Below are positions 57,613-64,000 of a DNA stretch of 64,000 bases, piece after piece. The translations under genes and the position numbers were made by a program. Origin of the DNA: Candidatus Sumerlaea chitinivorans (GTDB taxonomy: Bacteria > Sumerlaeota > Sumerlaeia > Sumerlaeales > Sumerlaeaceae); contig CP030759.1 in NCBI GenBank assembly GCA_003290465.1, positions 1,827,144-1,891,143 of the forward strand, read 5' to 3'. Within the stretch, counting starts at the first letter, position 1. Every line of letters begins with the position of its first letter. Under the pieces are notes generated by a model. The model was not told the DNA's origin and did no database searches. It saw only the letters and a program-made list of their open reading frames with translations.

Positions 57613-59028
57613 ATGGACGAACTTACCCCTCGACAAATCGTCGCGGAACTCGACCGTTTCATCGTCGGGCAAGCACGGGCGAAGCGGATGGTTGCCATCG
57701 CGCTGCGCAACCGGGCGCGGCGACGAAAGCTGCCCCCTGAACTTCGGGAAGAAGTTAGCCCGAAGAACATTATCATGATCGGTCCCACTGGCGTGGGTAA
57801 AACAGAGATTGCGCGCCGCTTAGCCAAACTTGCGAACGCGCCGATGGTCAAAGTCGAAGCTACGAAATATACGGAAGTCGGGTATGTCGGGCGCGACGTC
57901 GAGAGCATGGTGCGCGATCTGGTGGAGAACGCCATCAGTTTGGTGAAAGCTGAGAAGAGCGCCGAAGTGATGGAGCGAGCACGCCGACGAGCAGAGGAGC
58001 GCATTCTCGACATTCTACTGCCGCCACCGCCCCACGTCACGCGACGGACGCGGATTGTGGATGGAAAACCCGAATCGTATTACGACATCGAACCAGCGGA
58101 AGAGGGAGTCGAGCCAACGCCAGAACAGCGGTGGCTTCGCAACCGCGAGAAGCTACGCGAGCGATTGCATGCCGGAAAACTCAACGACCGCGAAGTCGAA
58201 ATCGAGACAAAGCGGGGCGCCGAAGTGCAGGTGCTCGGCCCCATGCCCATGGGGGGCGTGTCCGGCAGCTTTGACGATCTGAGCGGAGAGCTTCGGAGTG
58301 TCTTTGAAAAGATTTTCCCCCCGCGAGAAAAACGGACCCGCATGACCGTCGAAGAGGCGCTGGAGATCCTTACCCAAGAGGAACTCGAATCGCTGATCGA
58401 CATGGACAAAATCACCCGTGAGGCGTTGGAACGCGCACAAGAGAGTGGGATTATCTTCATTGACGAGATTGACAAAATTGCTGGGCGCTCGTCGGGTCAC
58501 GGTCCCGACGTCTCGCGCGAGGGTGTGCAGCGCGACATTCTCCCAATCGTGGAAGGGTGTGTGGTGAATACCAAATACGGACCCATCCGCACAGACCACA
58601 TCCTTTTTATCGCAGCAGGGGCCTTCCACATGACCAAGCCCAGCGACTTGATTCCAGAGCTTCAGGGGCGTTTTCCCCTTCGCTGCGAGCTGGATCCATT
58701 GGGGGTCGAGGATTTCAAACGCATCCTGCGTGAACCACAGAATGCGTTGACTAAACAATATGCGGCCCTACTCGCCACGGAGGGCGTGGAGATTGAATTC
58801 ACGGACGATGGCATCGACGAGATTGCACGCGCAGCTGCGTTCGTAAATGAGCAGTCGGAGAACATCGGCGCTCGCCGTCTTCATACGGTGATGGAAAAAG
58901 TGCTCGAAGACGTACTTTTTGAAGCCGGCGATACGGCCCCTACGAAGGTCATCGTGGACGCAGAATTTGTGCGCAACCGACTTCAAGACATCCTCAAGAA
59001 TCAAGATCTCAGCCGGTTTATCCTCTAA
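57613..59028 (+). CDS. hslU: ATP-dependent protease ATPase subunit HslU
   Basis: A 471-residue AAA+ unfoldase of the HslUV protease. It has [23 protein letters not shown], Walker [35 protein letters not shown], an I-domain insertion, Walker [30 protein letters not shown] and the C-terminal DLSRFIL that docks into HslV. The full family sequence is present. The ATG at 57613 has GGAAGG upstream. The peptidase partner hslV, normally directly upstream, is not adjacent and not in the window. It faces gyrA tail to tail. Confidence 0.97.
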   Translation: MDELTPRQIVAELDRFIVGQARAKRMVAIALRNRARRRKLPPELREEVSPKNIIMIGPTGVGKTEIARRLAKLANAPMVKVEATKYTEVGYVGRDVESMVRDLVENAISLVKAEKSAEVMERARRRAEERILDILLPPPPHVTRRTRIVDGKPESYYDIEPAEEGVEPTPEQRWLRNREKLRERLHAGKLNDREVEIETKRGAEVQVLGPMPMGGVSGSFDDLSGELRSVFEKIFPPREKRTRMTVEEALEILTQEELESLIDMDKITREALERAQESGIIFIDEIDKIAGRSSGHGPDVSREGVQRDILPIVEGCVVNTKYGPIRTDHILFIAAGAFHMTKPSDLIPELQGRFPLRCELDPLGVEDFKRILREPQNALTKQYAALLATEGVEIEFTDDGIDEIARAAAFVNEQSENIGARRLHTVMEKVLEDVLFEAGDTAPTKVIVDAEFVRNRLQDILKNQDLSRFIL

Positions 59029-59144
59029 CGATCCCTCGGTCTTCCCGATCGAGCCTCAGAGACGTTTGGCGAGAGCGCAGCTACCCAAGGGGCTTGCATG
59101 AGATTTGCCAAACCCGAGTAGGTGCGGGCGCTTGGCAACGAGAC

Positions 59145-59181
59145 AAAAAACGTGGGGAGGTCACCTTGGTGGCCTCCCCAC
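59145..59181 (-). terminator. Intrinsic terminator after gyrA
   Basis: A 9-bp GC-rich stem, GTGGGGAGG (59152-59160) with CCTCCCCAC (59173-59181), continues inward by a few pairs. On the minus strand it is followed by GTTTTTTGTC. It is 60 nt past the gyrA stop, between convergent genes. Confidence 0.93.
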
Positions 59182-59241
59182 AAGTTATCTGTCGCTCAGA
59201 ACTGCCATGGACAAAAGGCAGTTCCCTATCACTGCCAAACG

Positions 59242-61800
59242 TTACTGCTCGCTATCACCTGAGTCATCGGCAGCTGAGCTGTCGGCTTCGCTGGTTTGCT
59301 CCCCTTCCTCAGCTTCCGCGTCATCCTTTTCCGCAAGTCGAGCAACTCCCGTAACCACGTCGCCGGCCTCCAAATTAATAATGCGGACTCCCTGCGTGTT
59401 GCGCGAAATCACTCGAATGTCCGACACGTGGACACGGATCGCCACGCCTTGCCGAGTCATCACGATGAGTTCGTCGTCATCAATGACTTCTTTCACAGCT
59501 ACGACCAAGCCGTTCCGCTCGGTCGTCTTGATATTGATCACGCCGACTCCGCCGCGGTTCGTGAGGCGATAGTCCTCAATTGCCGAGCGTTTGCCGTATC
59601 CATTCTCGCATACGGTCAGGAGCGTGGCGCCGGGTCGCGGTGTCTCCAAACCAATCACTTCATCATTTCCCCGCAGAGTGATACCGCAGACTCCCGCCGT
59701 GTCACGGCCCATGGGGCGGACGGTTGTTTCATGGAACCGGATGGCCATGCCCTTGCGTGTGGCCAGAATGATCTCACTCTGACCGTTGGTCAGCTTCACG
59801 TCGACAAGTGTGTCCCCTTCGGCGATTTTGATCGCCTTGATTCCAGTCTTGCGGGGATGGGCATAGAGCGAAAGCGACTGTTTACAGACTTTCCCGCGGG
59901 CTGTCGCAAAAATCAGGTAGTTTTCCTCTTCAAATTTGCGAACCGGTAAAACCGCACAGATTTTCTCGTTGGGATCGAGATTGAGCAAATTGACAACCGC
60001 TCTCCCCTTTGCGGCACGCCCTGCTTGCGGGATTTCATACACCTTCAGCCAGTAGGCCTGACCGCGATCGGTGAAAAACATGAGGTAGTTGTGGGTGGTG
60101 CCGATAAAGAGGTGCTCGACCCAGTCCTCTTCTTTCGTTTCCGCGCCGGTGACCCCCTTCCCACCCCGCCGTTGGCGCCGATACTGGTCGGTCGGCGTAC
60201 GCTTGATGTAGCCCTGATGGGAGATGGTAATGACCATGTTTTCGTCGGCGATCAGGTCTTCAATCGTCAGCTCTGCTGATTCATCAAGAATCTCGGTGCG
60301 CCGCTCATCCCCGTACTTATCGCGAATCTCGAGGAGCTCGCGCCGCACAATTTTCCACACCTCACTCATGTCACCGAGAATTTTGCGATACATGGCGATC
60401 GCCGCGGTGAGCTGATCGCGCTCTTCGAGAAGTTTGTTTTTTTCGAGCTGCGTGAGGCGCGACAGCCGCATATCGAGGATCGCCTGAGCCTGTTCGGCGC
60501 TCAGAGGGACGGCCTCCTTCGCGTCGGGGTAGACAGGACGCAAAAGTTCGAGTGGCACCTTAAAGCGCGCCATCAACTGGGCTTTTGCTTCTTCGGGATT
60601 CGCGGCATTGCGAATGATTTTAACGACGGCATCAATGTTGTCCTGCACGACACACAGGCCGAGGACAATGTGGATACGCTTTTCGGCGCGGTCGAGCTCA
60701 AAACGGGTGCGCCGCACCACGACGTCGCGCCGATGGTTCAGGTAATGCTGAATCAAACGCGGCAGCGAAAGGTAGCGGGGACGGCCGTCCACAAGCGCCA
60801 GCATAATGACCCCGAACGTGGTCTGTAACTGAGTATGCTTATAGAGGTTGTTCATCACCACCTCGGGGACCTCGTCCTTGCGCAACTCTATCACAATCCG
60901 GATTCCATCGCGATCACTTTCGTCACGCAGGTCCGAGATTCCCGTCAGCTTCTTGTCGCGGATCAGATTTGCAATATCCTCTACGATACCCGCTTTGTTC
61001 ACCTGAAACGGTAGTTCTGTGACGACGATAGCCGTGCGGCCGCCTTTAAGTTGCTCGACGCGCATGCGGGCACGGACGATGATCCGCCCACGGCCGGTTG
61101 AATAGGCATCCACAATCCCTTTCCGACCGTAAATGTAGGCACCGGTTGGGAAATCGGGGCCTTTCACGTGCTTCATGAGGTCGGCCACGGTGGCATTGGG
61201 ATTATCAATCATCGTGACGCACGCATCAATGATCTCGCGCAGATTATGGGGAGGAATGTTGGTGGACATGCCGACCGCGATACCGCCGCTGCCGTTCACC
61301 AGCAGGTTGGGGAACGCACATGGTAGCACGGTGGGTTCCATCAGGGACCCATCATAGTTTGGGGCCCAATCCACCGTGTTCTTGTCGAGATCCTGTAGCA
61401 ATAGCTCGGCAAATTTCGACAGACGCGCCTCGGTGTAACGCATGGCCGCAGGGGGGTCGTTGTCGATTGAGCCAAAATTCCCCTGTCCGTCAATGAGCGG
61501 ATAGCGCATGGAGAAATCCTGCGCCATGCGAACCAACGTCTCGTAAATCGCTTGGTCGCCGTGGGGATGATAGTTTCCCATGACGGCGCCGACACTTTTC
61601 GCGGATTTTTCGTACTTGTGGGTCGAGGTAAACCCGAGATCGTACATCGCGTAGATAATGCGCCGGTGCACTGGCTTGAGGCCGTCCCGGACGTCAGGAA
61701 GGGCTCTGCCAATGATTACGCTCATCGCGTAATCGAGGTAAGACGTTTTCACCTCGTCCTCGATATTGTGTACGATCACCTGTTCGCGGGAATCTTGCAT
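59242..61800 (-). CDS. gyrA: DNA gyrase subunit A
   Basis: An 852-residue type IIA topoisomerase subunit. It has the typical [25 protein letters not shown] and the quinolone-region [30 protein letters not shown]. The catalytic tyrosine is in [10 protein letters not shown], and [33 protein letters not shown] follows. The GyrA box QRRGGKG appears in the C-terminal wrapping domain, so it is gyrase and not topoisomerase IV. The C-terminus ends in an acidic Glu/Asp/Ser-rich tail of about 30 residues. No gyrB nearby. Confidence 0.97.
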   Translation of the reverse strand: MQDSREQVIVHNIEDEVKTSYLDYAMSVIIGRALPDVRDGLKPVHRRIIYAMYDLGFTSTHKYEKSAKSVGAVMGNYHPHGDQAIYETLVRMAQDFSMRYPLIDGQGNFGSIDNDPPAAMRYTEARLSKFAELLLQDLDKNTVDWAPNYDGSLMEPTVLPCAFPNLLVNGSGGIAVGMSTNIPPHNLREIIDACVTMIDNPNATVADLMKHVKGPDFPTGAYIYGRKGIVDAYSTGRGRIIVRARMRVEQLKGGRTAIVVTELPFQVNKAGIVEDIANLIRDKKLTGISDLRDESDRDGIRIVIELRKDEVPEVVMNNLYKHTQLQTTFGVIMLALVDGRPRYLSLPRLIQHYLNHRRDVVVRRTRFELDRAEKRIHIVLGLCVVQDNIDAVVKIIRNAANPEEAKAQLMARFKVPLELLRPVYPDAKEAVPLSAEQAQAILDMRLSRLTQLEKNKLLEERDQLTAAIAMYRKILGDMSEVWKIVRRELLEIRDKYGDERRTEILDESAELTIEDLIADENMVITISHQGYIKRTPTDQYRRQRRGGKGVTGAETKEEDWVEHLFIGTTHNYLMFFTDRGQAYWLKVYEIPQAGRAAKGRAVVNLLNLDPNEKICAVLPVRKFEEENYLIFATARGKVCKQSLSLYAHPRKTGIKAIKIAEGDTLVDVKLTNGQSEIILATRKGMAIRFHETTVRPMGRDTAGVCGITLRGNDEVIGLETPRPGATLLTVCENGYGKRSAIEDYRLTNRGGVGVINIKTTERNGLVVAVKEVIDDDELIVMTRQGVAIRVHVSDIRVISRNTQGVRIINLEAGDVVTGVARLAEKDDAEAEEGEQTSEADSSAADDSGDSEQ

Positions 61801-61972
61801 CAGTCGTTACGTCTCCACTTCGAATTCAGTTGTTGAGGTCCATTTTGGCGTTAGGGCTATGTAGGACAAGCTGTTTTTTTATTCAGGTTGCCGACTTCCT
61901 GCATAAAAAGTGACGGCTTTCTGTGCCGATTTTCTTTTGCAGTTTCATGGCAAGTCTTCATTCTCGGTTTTC

Positions 61973-63922
61973 ATGATGAAAAGCAATGTGATTCACGCGG
62001 ACATTGTGATTGCAGGCGGCGGATGCGGCGGTACAGCAGCGGCACTGCAGGCAGCCCGGGCCGGAGCCAGCGTCGTGTTGATCGAAGAAACGCCTTGGTT
62101 GGGCGGAATGATTACCAGCGCCGGCGTGGTGGCTTTCGACGGCAACTGGGGGACACTGACTTGTGGCATCTACCGTGAGATCGTACGAGAGATCGAAATC
62201 CACTACGGCGGGCCCGCAAAGACTGGGACGGGCTGGGTGACGCTCACCGCCTTTGAGCCACACGTCGTGGCCGACATTCTCGACCGATTGGTCAAACGTG
62301 AGGAGCTCATTCAGGTCTTTCGTGAAGCTCAAGTGACTGAGGTCATGCGAGATTCCCAACGGGTTCATGGACTCCGTTTCCGGGCGAAGAATGGCGAGCT
62401 TTTCGAGGTGCGCGCCCATGTAACAATCGAAGCCACGGAGTTTGGGGATGTTTTGGAGCTTGGCAAGATTGAGCACCGATTGGGACGTGAAAGCAAAGCG
62501 GAGACAGGTGAGCCGGACGCTCCCGAAAGCCCCGATCTCGAAATCCAAGATGTCACATACGTTGCGATTTTGAAAGACTACCGAAAGGCGTATGGGCGAT
62601 TAGCCCCACCTGTGCCCCCCTCATCGGACTACGACCCCTCGCTATTCAAGGGTTCGACGGCCTTGGATGTGGACGATCCCGCGCTTCATCCTCACACGCT
62701 ACACACGTGGGAGACGTTCATTGACTACGGTAAACTCCCACGCAACAAATACATGATCAACTGGCCGTTCCACGCGAACGACTATCCCGATAGCCTCGCA
62801 TTTTTTGATCGCTCCCGGCGAGCTGAAGCCTTCGAGCGCGCAAAGCAACACACACTGAATTTTGTTCATTACATCCAAACTGTGCTCGGGCACCCGGAAC
62901 TTGGGATAGCAGACGACGAATTCCCAACGCCGGATGGGCTCCCCTTTATTCCATACGTTCGCGAAACGCGTCGCATCATCGGCGACGTTCTCATGCGCGA
63001 GCAGGATGTGCTGCCCAGCTTCGGGAATGGCATTCGCCCCCCGCTCAAGCGCGATTCGATAGCGGTGGGCGACTATTTTCTGGATCACCACCATGCCCGC
63101 GCCCACATTGGCCATCCAAACTATTTCAAAGAGGAATTTCCGCCTAACGCCAAGTTTCAGGTGCCATTTGGTGTGTTCTTTCCGCGTGGGGTGGACGGCT
63201 TCATGGCGATCGAGAAAAGCATCTCCGTCACTCACATTGTGAACGGCTGCACGCGACTTCAACCGATTGTCCTGTTGATGGGTCAGGCAGCTGGGGTCAT
63301 TGCGGCCATGGCGGCGCGCAAACAAATCGAACCGCGCAACGTGCCCGTGCGAGACGTCCAAGAATACCTCCTCGTGCGCGGCGTGATGCTTTATCCATAC
63401 GAGGATCTCCATGTGGAAGATCGGGTTTTCGTGGAAGCGCAAAAACTCGCACTCGCAGGCGTGGTCTTTGACGAAGAGGATTTCTTGTTCCGTAAGGATA
63501 AACCGCTGAAGTGGAGCGAGGTTGGCGAGCTACTTGCGAAAGCGGAAGGCGGTCTCGCAGACATTGAGCAAACGCCGGCCGCGCGAGCTTGGCGCGAATA
63601 CATTCACGCCTTGGCAGAAGATCTCGAGGGTTTGGAATTCGAAAGCGAACAAGATTTCAACCGAGTTGTTACGCGGGCTGAACTGGCGCCTGTCCTCTGT
63701 CGGGCGGCAGAACTCCAACCCGTCCCCGAAGTGCGGATCCGTTTTCTGGATATGCCGCACACCCACTGGGCAGCACGTTGGATCGAACCCTTGTATCGCC
63801 TCGATATTTACGAAGGAATTTGGCACGTGAATTTCCAACCGGAGCGCCCAGTGACGCGCGGTGAACTCACGTTGATGTTGGATCGCCTGTTTGATCCGTT
63901 CCGCAATTTACCCGTGACATAA
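61973..63922 (+). CDS. FAD-dependent oxidoreductase with a C-terminal SLH domain
   Basis: About 649 residues from the ATG at 61973 (an ATGATG doublet; a longer frame opens at 61910). The N-terminal FAD site is HADIVIAGGGCGGTAAALQAARAGASVVLIEETPWLGGMITSAGVVAFDGNWG, followed by the FAD_oxidored (PF12831-type) segments VTIEATEFGDVLELGK, YFLDHHHARAHIGHPNYFKEEF and ITHIVNGCTRLQPIVLLMGQAAGVIAAMAAR. Its C-terminal 90 residues, with VVTRAELAPVLCRAAEL and FLDMPHTHWAARWIEPLYRLDIYEG followed by FQPERPVTRGELTLMLDRLF, are an S-layer-homology (SLH) domain. SLH domains attach proteins to cell-wall polymers, which sits oddly with an enzyme lacking a signal peptide at this start. Substrate unknown. Confidence 0.85.
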   Translation: MMKSNVIHADIVIAGGGCGGTAAALQAARAGASVVLIEETPWLGGMITSAGVVAFDGNWGTLTCGIYREIVREIEIHYGGPAKTGTGWVTLTAFEPHVVADILDRLVKREELIQVFREAQVTEVMRDSQRVHGLRFRAKNGELFEVRAHVTIEATEFGDVLELGKIEHRLGRESKAETGEPDAPESPDLEIQDVTYVAILKDYRKAYGRLAPPVPPSSDYDPSLFKGSTALDVDDPALHPHTLHTWETFIDYGKLPRNKYMINWPFHANDYPDSLAFFDRSRRAEAFERAKQHTLNFVHYIQTVLGHPELGIADDEFPTPDGLPFIPYVRETRRIIGDVLMREQDVLPSFGNGIRPPLKRDSIAVGDYFLDHHHARAHIGHPNYFKEEFPPNAKFQVPFGVFFPRGVDGFMAIEKSISVTHIVNGCTRLQPIVLLMGQAAGVIAAMAARKQIEPRNVPVRDVQEYLLVRGVMLYPYEDLHVEDRVFVEAQKLALAGVVFDEEDFLFRKDKPLKWSEVGELLAKAEGGLADIEQTPAARAWREYIHALAEDLEGLEFESEQDFNRVVTRAELAPVLCRAAELQPVPEVRIRFLDMPHTHWAARWIEPLYRLDIYEGIWHVNFQPERPVTRGELTLMLDRLFDPFRNLPVT

Positions 63923-64000
63923 GCACGCAAGGGATTCGCGCGCACATGCCTCCGCCCACGTGGTCTTGGAGGATTGTTACTTTCATATTATTATTGAATA

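Overview
The window looks like chromosome from a Gram-negative-type bacterium of moderately high GC (roughly mid-50s percent by eye). It has a secretin-based type II secretion cluster, envelope glycan genes, and a meso-diaminopimelate-type murE (DNPR motif). MqnC marks the futalosine route to menaquinone. Gene content and several lineage-style proteins (golvesin-type domain, SLH-tailed FAD oxidoreductase, bacterial TMTC-like protein, large soluble hybrid kinase) suit a poorly cultured phylum near the PVC/FCB groups or Sumerlaeota. That placement is inference; no rRNA gene is present to confirm it.

Layout. 0-3.5 kb: queA, a WecA/TagO-like sugar-phosphate transferase and gmd. 3.5-9.9 kb: two translationally coupled secreted proteins of unknown role, then a 1442-residue hybrid histidine kinase. 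10-14.9 kb: an orphan gene, a methyltransferase and a GT4 glycosyltransferase in one operon, with a divergent GT-C membrane protein. 14.8-24 kb: a dcw cluster on the minus strand (mraZ, rsmH, ftsL-like, ftsI, murE, murF, mraY). It is interrupted between ftsL and ftsI by a 378-nt gap that carries a likely small RNA on the opposite strand. 24.4-31.3 kb: tgt, a 3D-domain protein, a D-cysteine desulfhydrase-type enzyme, rpmB, a TPR/TMTC-like membrane protein and mdh. 31.4-37.1 kb: sugar catabolism genes (a class II aldolase with a possible microcompartment-targeting tail, two TIM-barrel sugar isomerase/epimerases, a Gfo/Idh/MocA oxidoreductase and a GHL10-type secreted hydrolase). 37.5-44.4 kb: mqnC, a HAD phosphatase, dnaK, a radical SAM/SPASM protein and a membrane-anchored beta-propeller. 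44.6-57.6 kb: a ten-gene type II secretion operon (E, F, H, I, J, K, a PilM-PilN/L protein, M/O-like, C/P-like, D), followed by a CsgG-like protein. 57.6-64 kb: hslU, gyrA and an FAD oxidoreductase ending in an SLH domain.

How they work together. The dcw genes supply late peptidoglycan precursors and the septal transpeptidase, probably under MraZ control: a 10-bp-period TGG repeat sits just upstream of mraZ. queA and tgt are two steps of queuosine tRNA modification. The glycosyltransferase, methyltransferase, gmd and WecA-like genes suggest surface polysaccharide built from GDP-deoxyhexose and undecaprenyl-linked sugars. The secretion operon is tightly coupled by ATGA overlaps but lacks an obvious major pseudopilin (GspG) and prepilin peptidase, which must lie elsewhere.

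No CRISPR array, insertion sequence, rRNA or recognisable tRNA was seen. Six convincing intrinsic terminators were found. The items most worth following up are the small RNA inside the dcw cluster, the mraZ operator repeats, the aldolase tail, the SLH-tailed oxidoreductase and the unusual composition of the secretion operon.
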